Position numbers and translations under genes: made by a program | The notes under the pieces: model-generated | Databases searched by the model: none | Told to the model about the DNA's origin: nothing | Seen by the model: only the letters and a program-made list of their open reading frames with translations | Source: Inga oerstediana | Lineage: Eukaryota > Streptophyta > Magnoliopsida > Fabales > Fabaceae | Direction of reading: 5' to 3' | NCBI GenBank assembly: GCA_963210345.1 | Contig: OY723399.1 | Location: 80,319,673-80,383,672 of the forward strand | DNA: 64,000 nt | Shown: in pieces, positions 31,891 through 44,018 of the stretch | Position numbering within the stretch: the stretch's first letter is position 1 | Layout: every line of letters begins with the position of its first letter

Positions 31891-33060
31891 AACAGTTAAC
31901 TTACATGTCGGGGAAATGGTTTACTTAATTTTCACTCCAGTGTGGTAACAGCTACAAGTTGAAATAGATAGTACAAGTTGGGATTGCTTATTGCAGGGCA
32001 ATAAGCACTTATTACGTAAGCCGGGATAAAACTCCTCTCACATACTTGTCTCGTATACCGTAAATCATGATTTATAAACATTTATTACCCAAAAATAAGC
32101 TATCCCAAATGAACACGAAATCGATTGTGCTCCATGTATGATTATAAGTTTTTTGAAATATTCTGGAGATAACAATAATGCACAAGCCTTTCTAGAGATT
32201 TATTATCTCTAAATTCAATGTGAAAACCATTATAATTATTGTTAGAAAATATTTCAACTTGATGCGTGGTAGAAGAAAAAAGAAAAATAAACAGAATAAT
32301 ATCATACTAGTAGAAAATTTGGGGTATATACCAAATGCCAAAAAACAAGTTTAGCTGAATAAGCTCTAGTTAAACATGCTTTCTTCCCCAAAATCATCTG
32401 ATTTTTAGTAGTTGAAATACATGAGTGAAAAAGAAGTCAGATTTTGTATAACATATTCTTCTAATAAAAAAATCACAATGAAGAAAAATATATAGAAAAT
32501 GTTTCTCCTTCTGTTTCATCTTTAGAGTTTGGAAACTCAAAAATGAGACTCGGACCTCACCATGCTATAAGCTTTAGTGTCTATAACTTTATTGAATGAA
32601 GCTCAGCACATATTTAGTTTAGCCCAAAAAAGGGAAGATAAAGTGATAAACATGAGATGGAAAGTGCTAGTTCAGTTAAATTCTTCAACACTTAGTTTCA
32701 CCAAAAGAAGGAAAGGAAAATCTGAAGATTTGAGGCCAAGGGAATTCGAATAATTTCACAAAGAAATTTTCACATCTTTTTATATACTAAAAATTAAAAT
32801 TTTTTAAAATTCTTTGACTATTTTTCTGGCAGCCAGTTTCCGACATATTATCCTTTTAATTTGCTGAAATCAAACTGCTGCCTCCAGAAAGTCAGTAACT
32901 AGAAAAAAAATCAAAGAACAAAAGAAGTTTAATTTAGTACAGCTAAAGTAAAGAAGAAAAAAATAACAAATACGCTAGTCAAAGACACTTTTATAATGGT
33001 CTCTGAATTTAGTAAAATAGTAGAGAAAAGAAGTTGGTAAAATAGTGAATGAGGCCAAAA

Positions 33061-33990
33061 GGTTAGTAAAATACTCACCGCGGTTTCAAGCCAAACAATC
33101 ACCAGCTTCTCTCTCCATTTCCTGCTTCTAAGGCGAAACCCTCCCCTTTATTTGTCGCTCTCAGCTTCTCCAGCTCTCATTACTTGTCACTGTGATTCAG
33201 GTTTCTTTCCCAAACTTAAAAGGAAAGATAATATGATGATTAAGAGCTACTAAGGCCACACTGTATACCGTAATGAGTGCACACCCTTAAAAATGGTAAC
33301 TTTTTTCAAAGAAAAAAGAAAGAAAGAAAGATTGCTTTTTATCATACTTGGGAAATGCTATTCCATAGGGTAGAATATGAATATGAATCTCTGAAATATA
33401 AACTCTTTCGTTTAGAAGATGATTCAAGAGTGATAAAAATAATACTTTAGCTTCAAACTTTCAATTAGGTAGCTTAACTAGAAAAGAATCTTAGTCGAAA
33501 GTTAAAATATATGATATGATATGATACCAGCATCATATAAAATTAAAATAAAGCAACCTTTTGAAGACGAAATGGGACCAAAGAAGAGCCCACAAGAGGC
33601 AAAAAATATGACTTGCCTTGAAGAAGGAACAAGTAAGAATCTAGGTTAAACAAAGGTTTAGCTCTTACCAGACGATCAGTAGAGCAGATCCGCCACCAAC
33701 ACAAAGTTGGTCTATGGCCGTGCTAGATTCCTCTGGGTCTCGATTTCAGAGTCCTAGAGGAATCACTTATAGTGGAAAAGGTGACCATGAAACTGAACCG
33801 GATACCGATCGATAATTTCAAAAAAAAGTAGAGGAGACAGCAGATCGGCTACAAGACAATGGAGAAGAGAAAATGAGTAGAAGACCGTTGGCCTAAGAGA
33901 AAAGGAAGATAAGAGACGCGTGAGGGAGAAAAGATGGAAGGGAATTTATTCTGAGGTGATTTGTCACGTGATTGATTCTGTGTTGCTTCT
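33061..33990. other. Gene-like but non-coding region; possible orphan leader exons
   Basis: Plus strand 33077-33200 is CT-rich and ends TGATTCAG|GTTTCT, like a plant 5' UTR exon with a splice donor. On the minus strand, about 33860-33671 has an exon-like stretch ending GATCGTCTG|GTAAGAGC. Neither leads into a recognisable coding exon. A 39-nt near-perfect hairpin lies at about 33727-33767 (GATTCCTCT...AGAGGAATC). I cannot assign a gene. Confidence 0.35.
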
Positions 33991-34309
33991 GATAATAATA
34001 AAGGTCTCATGCAGAATCGTCAAAGAAGGAAAGCATGGTCCAGCAGATAATTAAGAGAGTAATAGCTGCATGTGAATAAAGCTGCGAGAATCGTAAAAGC
34101 AAAATCTCAGGCCTCAGGGAATCACGAAAATGAAAACAAAAACCTTTGAAAATCATGAAAGCTGTGTCTGATGATGACATGGTCGGACATGTTACCGTAT
34201 TTTATTACTGTAATATAATATAATAGGAGTACTAATAAAAGGGGAAAAAAAAAAATCAAAGGCAAAGTTGAAGCCTATCAAATATAAATTTGTTACGGTA
34301 TGCCACGCA

Positions 34310-34480
34310 TCAATTGGTGCGCAGGTAAGCCACGATATTTTGTAGCAGTTGTGTCAGATGAATAATTACAAAGTATGGTGCCACATTTGTAATGGGTAGT
34401 TTGTAAGAGTTGTGTTAGATAAACCGCTACGAAGTGTGAAGGCCGGCACCAAGTTGGTGTCACATTTTTAGCAGTGGGAG
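34310..34480. repeat. Possible decayed CACTA-A-family fragment
   Basis: Contains TTTTGTAGCAGTTGTGTCAG, AACCGCTACGAAG and an end-like TTTTTAGCAGTG, motifs close to the CACTA-A subterminal repeat. Boundaries and TSD are not clear. Confidence 0.35.
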
Positions 34481-35028
34481 GAAATAAAATTACACTATTA
34501 TTACATGGTAATATATGAAAGTTATACTATTTAGCTTCTTTTGGATTATTATATAAAATATTATAATCTCGTGGCAAATAACAAGGATAGTAGTATGGCT
34601 TTATCTTGACAAAGACATACTAACATCCTCACTAGCTGCCATGTCAACATAATACTTTATGTAGCAATCTAATACAAAATAAAGTAAAATAACATTCATA
34701 TATTAAACAAGTTGTGACAAGAATAATTTTTTATACTAACAAAACAAAATAGAAATAAAATGTAAAATATTATTATTAAATTAATGAAAAGAAGCCACAA
34801 TTAACTTACTTATAGGGGATATTGTGAAACAAAATTTTTCATTTTTTATCTAATAAAAAAAGATAGTGAAAAATTGTAGAGCTGTCTGAAAGAAATTTGT
34901 TTACTTAATCTTTATAATGTTCGATATAGCAGCATCTATCATCAATAATCAATCATCAACTTTACTTTCTAAATCTCGTGTGATATGCTTTATAACCCAA
35001 TTACGCTTGAACTAAGTCGAATAATCAC

Positions 35029-35812
35029 AATCCTAATTACATTAAAACATATTTATGATGATTGGCAAATAATAATTGGACGTAGCCTTTCAAATTTCAA
35101 ATAATGGCTGTAATCTTCCGCGATTGTAGGAAATAATAAATTTAACGTTCCACCCCTAATTAAATTAAAACACATTTATGATGATTGGCAAATAATAATT
35201 GGATGTAACCTTTCAAATTTCAAATAACCTAATTACATTTAAATACATTTATGATGATTGACAAATAATAATTGGATATATCCTTTTAAATTTCAAATAA
35301 TGATTGTAATCTTCCACGATTATAGGAAGTAATAACTTTAACATTCCAATCTTAATTAAATTAAAGCCATTCAATCAATACAGGTCAACGCTATTTCCAA
35401 CAATTGCACTCTAGCAAGAGTAAATTGCGGCATACAATCCTGTGAACAAAATTGCCCTAAAAGGAATAATTAGGAAGGAAGAAAGCTAGAGGTTGTATTT
35501 GGCCATCCCGGTTTCCACAATTTGAGCAACGTTATTCCCAATCCTTTCATATTAACGTGTTCCTTTCATATCAACAATAGAACAATTAATAATAGAATAA
35601 AAATTAGGAAGGAAGAAACCTGACGTTGAACATAGACAGCGGGGCTTTAATGCATGTTATTGAAATTTTATTTATACACATTTACAATAATTGGCAAATA
35701 ATAATTGTACGTAGCATCTCAAATTTCAAATAATTTAAATAATAACCTTAATCTTCCAAGATTGTAGGGAATAATAGCTAACATTCCAATCCTAATTAAA
35801 TTAAAACCATTT
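35029..35812. repeat. Irregular tandem repeats (units of about 75-140 bp)
   Basis: Four copies of a unit with CCTAATTAMATTAAAAC, ATTTATGATGATTGGCAAATA, ATTTCAAATAA and CTTCC.CGATT.TAGG start near 35029, 35154, 35227 and 35669. The third lacks nothing, the second lacks the central CTTCC part, and the fourth is separated by about 300 bp of unrelated DNA. They lie directly upstream of the Helitron RPA-like gene. No coding content. Confidence 0.7.
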
Positions 35813-35967
35813 AGTCCATGCATGTCATTGAAAGTTGTTTTTTTTTAGAAATTCCTTCACATTCAATACTTTTACACGTACCATTATATATCTCAGCATA
35901 AGCCTCCCATCCTCATATACAACATAAGAGGACAATTGTTGAAGAATTAGTTACATCAGCTCAAGCA

Positions 35968-38008
35968 ATGGCAAACACCTCTCATGCTTTACTCAAGGAT
36001 ATTGATGATAGCAAGGAAACTTGGAGCATTATTGTTAGGGTACTAAGGAAGTGGACAATGGCGAAGAAGGCCCCACCATTTGAGGTCTGGAAAGTCAGTA
36101 TGATATTAGTTGACAAACAAGCAAGTGTTTAATGTAGTAGTCACAGTCAGCAAGTGAAAATTATGTGTTGCTCATATTTCATCTAACTTGACTCAAACAG
36201 GGTGATCAAATTGAGGGTTCAATTGTCTAGAGGGGGCATATCCGTAGGTACATTGAGGATTTAAAAGAGGGTGAGGTGTACCGATTCAAGAACGTTAAAG
36301 TGTTGGCCAACAATGTTGACTACAAAACATGCTCACACCATTGAAAGATTACGTTTCACTCTAACACATTTTTTAAGAAACATGACTTCCAAATCCCTCT
36401 TCATGCATTCAACTTTGTCCCAGTCAATGACATCGTCAGTAGTGAAGCCACAAACGAAGAGTTGATTAGTTAGTATACATTTCTATCATGTTTTTTTTAT
36501 TCAAAACATTTTATTCTAACCTGGACGACAAATTCATCCAGATGTGATGGGCTACCTACAATAATTTGGGAGCTTATAGTTGATCTGAGGAGAGACTTCA
36601 ACACGAAGAAGAAATTGGATTTCACAATTGCAAATCATAAGAAACATACTCTCTAGATTTAACATTAATCAATCAAGTGATTAACATCTACTTTTGATTT
36701 AGTTCATCATCATCATAATCATATGATAACATATGCAGTGAAGTACATGTCATTGTATCTCTTTTTGGGGAGGTTGCAGTCAAAGCCTTTAAGGACAGAA
36801 CAGAATATTTGGATGTGCCCACCATAGTTGTCTTACGGTTTGCTAGGATTACAAAATACAAAATTATTACATGTATCTTTAATTTCCCTATAAATTCATG
36901 GTTTTTTTTAATTGCATGCTTTTCTATTCAAGGTTATGGAGATATATGTAACGTCTTTAATGCCACACAAGTTTATTTCAACCCTAATTTTCCAGAAGTT
37001 AAGGATCTTTATGACAGGTTAAAATTCAATTGTATCCATGTTCTTTGTGCATCTAGTTACCTAAAATATATAGCGTACATGGGACTCACCAATGACCCTG
37101 AGACAAGTCAGGCTTTCACACATATCTCATCCATTATGTCGCATGAGATTACAAGTGACTCACTCTTATCATTCCCTATTAGAATTCCTTTGCATGAAAT
37201 TTTGAAGTTATCAAAGGTAAATAGTTTCCATTTTAACTGTACCAGTTCGTATACAATATATCCCAATCGCATCTTTTTTTTAGCTTTCTAATCTTTGTTT
37301 ATGTGATGTGATCTGTAGGTATATGAAATTGTTAGCAAGGTAACAATCCAAAAGCTTGACACAACACATGGTTGGTATTATAATATATGTCCATGTGATA
37401 AAAAACCAATCTATGAGGGCCCTAAATTGATGTGCAAGTCATATCATAGGGAAGTGCTGAAGACCGAGCCCAAGTAAGCTCAAACAATATTCAACATTCT
37501 TCAACAATGTGTTTTCATATCACTTTATGACTTAAACAATTAATGATTAATGATTTTCTGATCAATGATTAACATTACCTTTTGAATGGTTATTTCTGAT
37601 AGGTTCAAAGTTCATTACACAGTGTTTGATTCAACTACAAAGTGTTCCATAGTAATGTTCAACCGATATGTATCTGAGCTTTTAGGTTGCTCGGCAGCTG
37701 AGCTTAAGACTAAGGTGTTAAATATTTTCAGACTTATTAATACTAATAACATGACATTTGTGATTTTCATCATTATGTTCTTTCAATTTTAGGCAGGGGT
37801 ATCTTCATCTTTCCTAGAAGAGTTAATGACTGGAGCTATCGGGAGGGTAATCGTGGTTAAGCTGAGGGTAAAGGACAACAACATGAAATATCCAGCGAGT
37901 AACATCATGGGTGTCTCGCACTTTACTGTCGAGAAGGATATTGTTAAGAACTTTACCTATTCTAATGCCAATACCAATGAGAACATAAGCAAGCTGCATC
38001 GTAACTAT
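35968..38008 (+). pseudogene. Helitron RPA-like (replication protein A large subunit) gene, degraded
   Basis: Exon-like blocks follow plant Helitron RPA genes. ATG 35968 with SIIVRVLRKWTMAKKAPPFE. After an acceptor near 36200: DQIEGSIV, RRYIEDLKEGEVYRFKNVKV and HAFNFVPVNDI. Near 36738: VHVIVSLFGEVAVKAF and DVPTIVVLRFARI. Then YGDICNVFNATQVYFNPNFP (36933 on), ISSIMSHEITSDSLLSFPI, YEIVSKVTIQKLD with a CPCDKKP site, and FKVHYTVFDSTTKCSIVMFN. These are OB-fold and RPA C-terminal zinc-type regions that bind single-stranded DNA. In-frame stops (for example TAG after EGSIV and TGA after TCSHH) and decayed splice sites make it a pseudogene. It is fused downstream to helicase sequence. Confidence 0.8.
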
Positions 38009-38031
38009 TTGTTAAGAACTTTACCTATTCT
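37941..38031. repeat. 23-bp direct repeats at the RPA-helicase junction
   Basis: An identical 23-bp sequence (starting TTGTTAAGAACTTTACC) is at 37941-37963 and 38009-38031. The first copy is in RPA-like coding sequence; the second abuts the first recognisable helicase codons. This looks like templated filler DNA left by repair of a large internal deletion. Confidence 0.85.
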
Positions 38032-38033
38032 GT

Positions 38034-39080
38034 GCAGAAGCTGTTGATCGAACATTTAGAGATATAATGAAGTACAATCGTCCCTTTGGAGGTAAATGTA
38101 TTGTCATAGGAGGGGACTTCGGACAAATATTACCTGTTATCCCAAGAGGTAGCTGCGCAGATATTGTCAACTAGAGCATAAACTCTTCACATTTATGGGG
38201 TCATTGCAAGTTTTTCCAACTTACCGAGAACATGTGGTTATCTTCAAGTTCATATGAAGAAAATTCAAAGATGAATAAATTCTCAGATTGGCTTCTAGAT
38301 GTTGGTGATGGTCGGATTGGTTTGCCCCATGATGGAATCTCAGATATAGAAATCCCAGAACATTTTTTAATTCTAGACTGTCATGTCCTCTGCAATCGAT
38401 CATCAAAGGTACATATCCTGATCTCCTCCATCATTTGTTTGATTTTGAATATCTTACTAATAGGGCTATTTTGTAACCAATAGTAGAAGCTGTAGAGCAA
38501 ATCAATGACTGCATGTGTGCCTTATTGCCTGGTGATATTGTTGAATATTTTGGCTCTGATTCTGTGAGTTCAGCAGATCGAGGCTACGTATCATTTCAAG
38601 AGTTGTACACTACAAAATTCTTAAACACAATAAAATGCTTTGGCTTACCTCCACATAGACTTTCATTGAAAGTCGGAGTTCCCATAATGCTCATGCAAAA
38701 TATAGATCAAGCTACAAGACTGCAATGGAACCAGGTTAAAGGTCACATTTTTGGGGGAAGCACTTTATTAAAGTAATTGTGCTCAATGGTACAAGTGCAG
38801 GTCAAGAAGTTCTAATTCATTGTATGGATATGAATCAATCAGAGTCTAGACTCCCATTTACATTGAATCGTAGGCAAATTTCCCATCATACTATCATTTG
38901 CTATGACAATAAATAAGAGTTATAGACAATCCATGACAATTGTCGGATTATACTTACCCAGACCTGTCTTCACACATGGTCAGTTATATGTTGCTTTGTC
39001 GAAGGTTAAATCAATGGACGACATCAAGATTTTAATACTTGATTCAGACAAGAAGCCCACCAACATGACAACCAATATGG
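38034..39080 (+). pseudogene. Helitron PIF1-like helicase, C-terminal part only, degraded
   Basis: The sequence begins in the middle of the helicase with EAVDRTFRDIMKYNRPFGGK and IVIGGDFGQILPVIPRGS (motif III type). LTENMWL and FSDWLLDVGDGRIGLP follow. After an intron come QINDCMCALLPGDIVEYFGS, LNTIKCFGLPPHRLSLKVG, VPIMLMQNIDQ and, at the end, MTINKSYRQSMTIVGLYLP, RPVFTHGQLYVALSKVKS. The Rep (HUH nuclease) domain, the Helitron N-terminal region and the Walker A half are missing. A TAG near 38173 and a TAA near 38915 interrupt it. A working RepHel would be over 1000 residues. This is clearly a deletion product. Confidence 0.85.
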
Positions 39081-39109
39081 TATCAGAGCCTTTGATTTAA
39101 TAAAAATAT

Positions 39110-39591
39110 TGATTATCTATTGATACATCCTAGGTCTTAGTGGTGTGGTTGGGTTCATCCAAGTGGCACCTAAAGTCAGTGGAGAGTGGGGTTCATATAT
39201 AATATGGGTTGAAGAAGTTGCGGTGTGACTCTGCTACCAGCTTAAGCTTTTAACAGGATAATTGGCTTTTCGTTCCTAAGGTTTGGTATAAGAGCCTCTG
39301 ATATCGGTCGGATACCAGTTTAGGGTTTGTAACAAAGGATCTTATAGGTATCAGAATTTTTGATACTTTGATATACTCTGGTACCGGCTGGTATTAGAGA
39401 CTTTAGTACCAATTGTTATCAAAGGCTCTGATACCAAACTTTGATTTATAGAAAAGGCCAAATGCTATAGTCCCCCAACCTAGATGATAGTACAAAATTA
39501 GTTAGAAAAAGTAAAGATGCTACTATTTCAAAAAAATATGAGGAGTAAGTTAATTTCATTATTATTAAACTGCACTTACAAAATTCGAGTT
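39110..39591. repeat. LTR 3'-end/PBS-like sequence and inverted repeat
   Basis: TGACTCTGCTACCAGCTTAA followed by TTCCTAAGGTTTGGTATAAGAGCC (about 39273-39296) resembles an LTR end plus Met-tRNA primer-binding site, as near 20905. A complementary GGCTCTGATACCAAAC lies at about 39431-39446, giving an inverted pair roughly 150 bp apart, with further GGTATCAGA-like words between. The bases just before 39592 mark the left edge of visible homology with copy 1. Confidence 0.5.
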
Positions 39592-40673
39592 ATGGACTTT
39601 CAAGTACAAAATAAGAAAAGCTGTCAGAGTCAACTAGAGGAATATAACCATATGGAAATCTCATAGCAAGTTTTGAATATGAGATATTCTCCCGTAATAG
39701 TATTATCATCTACCAGGACTTCTCCCACCCAAACCAAGACCTTCAATTGAGCCATTTGTTCGACTCTCAACCGAAATTGAGCCACTGGCTAGACTCTCAT
39801 CCCAATTCTTTTGCAATCATCACACATCTCTCTCGCCCTCCGTCTAAAATTTAATTTCAAGAATTGGAGGGTGTGCAAAACTTGGGCTAATATTTTTCTA
39901 CCTTGATTTCCTGTCAAGGTTGTCTTAGGTAACTATATCTATAAAGTTTTCATTTAAGTTCACATTTTCCTCCGTCTTATGTGCTGCTTCTTACCATTTT
40001 CTGTTTTAAGAGAAAAGATACTTTGTTTCTGTGTAACTAAACAAGTTGGATGGCTCAACCCTTCTCTCTCTGACTTGCATACTTTTCTTTTGCTGGAGCT
40101 TTGGTATCTCTAGGTTTGGATGCTTTCATTTATGCAATTACCCACCTTTTTATTGTGTTTGATATTCTGGTTGCAACCTATAGGAATAAGTTATTTATAT
40201 GAAGTTTTAATTAAACCATTAGTTTCTATGATGTTATTGCTTTAGTAGCTGAATGGTATGGCATTTACATTACAAATATTATTTGTTTCAAACTTTTTAT
40301 CTTCCTGATCCCTCTATATGACTTTGGAGATAAAATGTGACGGTAAAATTACATGAGAGCACACTCTAAAGGTCTCACTTTATAAGTGCAGCGAATGCTA
40401 TATATTCATAGCAACTTTATTTCATTTGTTTTAATTTCTTGATGACTTTATAGCCCTTCGTTGCCTGTACGTTTCAAGTTCTGTGTAGTATAAATGAACA
40501 CAACCTTGTCATTTTGCAACAAGTTTTTAATATGAATGAGACATAGTGCAGCCTGAACAAGGTGAAGCCTATCAAAATAAATGCATATTGATGAAAGATC
40601 ACTTTAAGCAAAATTCCTTCAACAAAAAAAAAAAAAAGATGCTCCCCTGCAGTAAAAGTTTGCAACGTATATA

Positions 40674-40785
40674 GGTTTTATAGCCTAGTGGTATGGATGC
40701 TTCTCTATAAGTGGGAGGTCGCGGGTTCGATCCCGCTTGTAACTAATGTTGTTAGTGCATGTCCTTCTAACTCAAAAAAAAAAAA
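40674..40785 (+). mobile_element. tRNA-derived SINE, copy 2
   Basis: Paralog of 9549-9666 with the same A box (TAGCCTAGTGG) and B box (GGTTCGATCCC), but a shorter poly(A) tail (12 A). Confidence 0.75.
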
Positions 40786-40814
40786 TGCTTCAACAATAAT
40801 TAGGGAGTTGATGT

Positions 40815-41037
40815 TAGTCCTTAAAATAAGACTTATTTTATATTTTTATCAATTTTCTCTCAAATTAATCCTATTGATATTCCCTCAACAATATATAATC
40901 AAGTGTGTGAGAGGGAGAATTAAGGAAGATAATTAAGGTGTTTTAGAAAAAATATACTATTATATTAGCTAACTTAACTAACATATTTAATTTATTTAAA
41001 TTAGTTAATTAGATTTCATATTAAGGACTGGAGGAGT
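40815..41037. mobile_element. Decayed Stowaway-like MITE
   Basis: GTCCTTAAAATAAGAC at the left pairs roughly with TATTAAGGACTGGAGGAGTAG at the right, the general form of the Stowaway end at 51290 (AGGACCGAAGGGAG). The internal ATTTTTATCAATTT also matches. The copy-1 counterpart (about 9690-9911) has lost part of the left end. Confidence 0.4.
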
Positions 41038-41150
41038 AGTTTGTATTACATGATTAGAGTAGAACCATACATTTTATCTAAATACAATTTTTTGGCCAAA
41101 ATCTAGATACAAAAAATTGAAAAAACAATCTAAAGGAAGGAATAGCAGAG

Positions 41151-43244
41151 CACTACTACAAAAAACACAAGCTGTGATGCTTAATTTAAAGAATACTATG
41201 ACGTTTGGGAAGCTTCGTAGCATTCCAGCGCCGTTAAAATAAGCTACGGCGCTTTTTAAATATATGGAAGTGTCATAGCTTAATTATTATTATTTTTTGA
41301 AATATAACTTCTGATGGTGCTTCTCCAGGGAAGTGCCTGGAGAAGTGCCGTAGGAAATCAACTTCCCTTGAGAAGCGCCGTAGGAAGTCAACTTCCCTGA
41401 AGAAACGTCGTAGGAAGTCTTTTATTTAAAAAAAAAAATTATGACTTCCTATGGCACTTCCTTTGAGAAGTGCCGTATGAAGTCTTTTATTTTTTTAAAA
41501 AATAATTTTATGACTTCCTACGGCCTTCCTTGGAGAATCGCCATAGGAAGTCTTTTATTTTAAAAAAAATTATTTTTCATAATTATTTTATTTTCTTGAT
41601 GAAAACCTCCATTTACAATTCAAAATCCACAATTCATAGCAATTTACAATACAATCCACAGTAAAATGAAATAACATAGCATGTATCTTTTGCAGTATTG
41701 CGTCTTTATGTATTAAGTATAAAAGAACTCTAGTATTTAAGTTGCTTAAACTTGAGCCATACACGTTACTTCTATGGAGGATTAAACTAAGTATTATTAT
41801 ATTTGTAAGCTCAAAAATTAAAAAAATTACCTTGTATAAGAAGTTCAAGAAAATAGAGTTGAGAGAAATATTTACATACTCCATGAGCACCACCTTATTT
41901 ATACTTTGACTAATTAAAATACAACAAATCTCATTTTAATCCCACATGGCTGATGAGTCATCTAGATAAATTCAAATTTTATGATTTTAAAAAACATAAA
42001 CTTCATAATTTAGAAAAATAAAAAATACAATTCCCTCCCTTGAGTTGTTATTTTTCAAAATTATTAAATTTGAATTTTTCCAGAGGACTCATTAGCCATG
42101 TGAGATTAAAATGAGATGTATTGTTGTATTTTAATTAGTCAGAGTACAGTGAGGTGGCACTCATGGAGTATGTATGTATTCCTCTAGAGTTGATACTTCA
42201 AATAAATACATGAAAAAAAAATTATGAGCACACATATAAGATTCATGACAGATTTTAACTAAAAGAAAACATGAACCAAATGTTGAAAAAAGAAAAACAC
42301 TTACAGGCTAGGGAACTTTTGAATGAGGCCGAGACAAGAAAAAAAAAAACATATGGAAGAGGAAGCTTTCTATAGTAATGGAGTTCTAGGAAATGGGGGA
42401 GTTAGAGAGAAAGCGGGAAGATGAAAATGAAAACGAAAAAGAAAACAGCGGGTTATGGAAATTAAATTATAAGGAGGTAGAAGCTAGGACGCTTTTTGTC
42501 AAAACGCCGAAGCTTCTCAATTTGAAAAAAAAAAGATCGCTAATTAAAAAAAAGGAAGAAGCTTCGACGTTTTTTTTCAAAACGCCAAAGTTTCTCAATT
42601 TTTCAAAAATGATGGCCAATTTTTTTTTTTAAAAAAAGTCTTAGACGGCGCTTGATTACCAAATGCCGTCCAAAACTGAGTCTTGGACAACACTTCGTTT
42701 CCAAGCGCCGTCCAATGTGGCTCAAAATATCAAAGCGCCACGTGGTGGCTTGAGTGCCTTGGATGGTGCTTGGTATCCAAGTACCGTCCAAGGCTTTTCC
42801 AAGTGCTGTCCAAGGCCACATCTTGGACGGCGCTTCATAATGAATCGTTGTCCAAGGTCTTTTATTAAAAAAAATTAAAATCTTTTTAAATAGGGATAAT
42901 TTATTTTTAGGTTTTGACCTTTAAACCGATTCTTAAATTTAATTTTTGTTTCTTAGTATAGGCAAACTTTCTCAAAAAAGCATCTTATCATAATAATGGA
43001 GCTTTGACACTCAGAATTTCTATTGTTCCATAGTTGCCACACGTTTTTTTTTAATCGTAGTAAAGGGATTAATTTATTTTTTAAAATAACCCCTTGTATG
43101 ACGTTTTCTCAGGCAAGCGCCATACAATGTATTAAGCAACTCGTCATAACTGTCACATGTATTTTTTTTAAAATAAGAAGTTTCTTGTTTGAAGAAGTGT
43201 CATAATTAAGATTGGCGTTGCTAAATCCATATTTTATAGTAGTG
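41151..43244. mobile_element. Non-autonomous CACTA element, copy 2 (CACTA-B)
   Basis: Ends are CACTACTACAAAAAACAC and TTTTATAGTAGTG, with GAG on both sides (41148-41150 and 43245-43247). Collinear with 10024-12071. It carries the same internal MITE and subterminal GCCGTAGGAAGTC-like and GCCGTCCAAG-like repeats. No transposase frame. Confidence 0.87.
41863..42184. mobile_element. Mutator-type MITE inside CACTA-B, copy 2
   Basis: Same element as 10694-11019. Here the 9-bp flanks are perfect TAGAGTTGA (41854-41862 and 42185-42193). The ends are GAGAAATATTTACATACTCC and its near-complement. Confidence 0.88.
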
Positions 43245-43259
43245 GAGGGATTGATTAGA

Positions 43260-43744
43260 GGGTTAAGGGATAGTTTTGCCCTGAAATAAAGTTTTCATCA
43301 AGGGGTAATTTTGCTCTAAAAGTTTTTCGGGGGGTAACTTTGCTTCTGAAGTTTCTAAACTGGAGCAATTTTGCCTTGACCATTATTGCAATTAATTTTG
43401 ACTGTTAGTTAACCTAATATGCTGAGTTGACAGTCCACATGTTATCTGTCATTTTTATTAAGGTGCAAATTTATCAAGAAGTTTTAAATTTGACTTTGAA
43501 AAAAGATAAAGTAGATGTATATGGACGACTGGTCCAAATTTTCACCTTAACAAAAATGACGTGGATGATATATAAACTATCAGCTCAGTATATTTAGTCA
43601 ACTAACAGTCAAAATTAACTGGGATAATGATTATGGCAAAATTGTTCCATTTTAGAAACTTTTGGGGGAAAATTGGCTCCCAAAAAAATTTTCAGACAAA
43701 ATTGCTTCTCAGTGAAAATTCCGAGGCAAAATTGCCCCTTACCC
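43260..43744. mobile_element. Foldback MITE with 9-bp TSD, copy 2
   Basis: Paralog of 12087-12576. The left flank is now TTGATTAGA (43251-43259), the right TTGATTAAA (43745-43753). Long inverted arms are retained. Confidence 0.83.
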
Positions 43745-44018
43745 TTGATTAAAAGTTATAGTTCATTATTAAAGAAAAAATGTTGATAATGAGGGAAAGA
43801 TGCCCCCAAAAATATATTTTTTACAAAGAAACCTATGGTTTGAGTGAGAAATCATGGTCTCTCATAATCTTTTTATCCCCTTTTTTAGAAGCTACTCTCT
43901 AAGATTATTTTCTAAAATCATTTTATTATTTTTCTGTCTAAACTATTTTTTTTTCTCAAAAACTAATCAAATTACACAATTATTAATGTTAAAGCAAACC
44001 ACGGTACCAAAAGATAAA

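Larger units (their letters stand above)
39592..41150. repeat. Segmental duplication copy 2, left part (empty CACTA-A site)
   Basis: Collinear with 1-525 plus 8996-10023. The sequence TCTCTAGGTTTGG at 40107-40119 carries a single TAG (40111-40113), the pre-insertion state of the CACTA-A target. No coding frame is supported. Confidence 0.9.

Noticed and set aside
42393..42632. Lys/Glu-rich ORF in CACTA-B
   Set aside because: Present in both copies but diverging by frame-altering indels; low complexity and no known motif.
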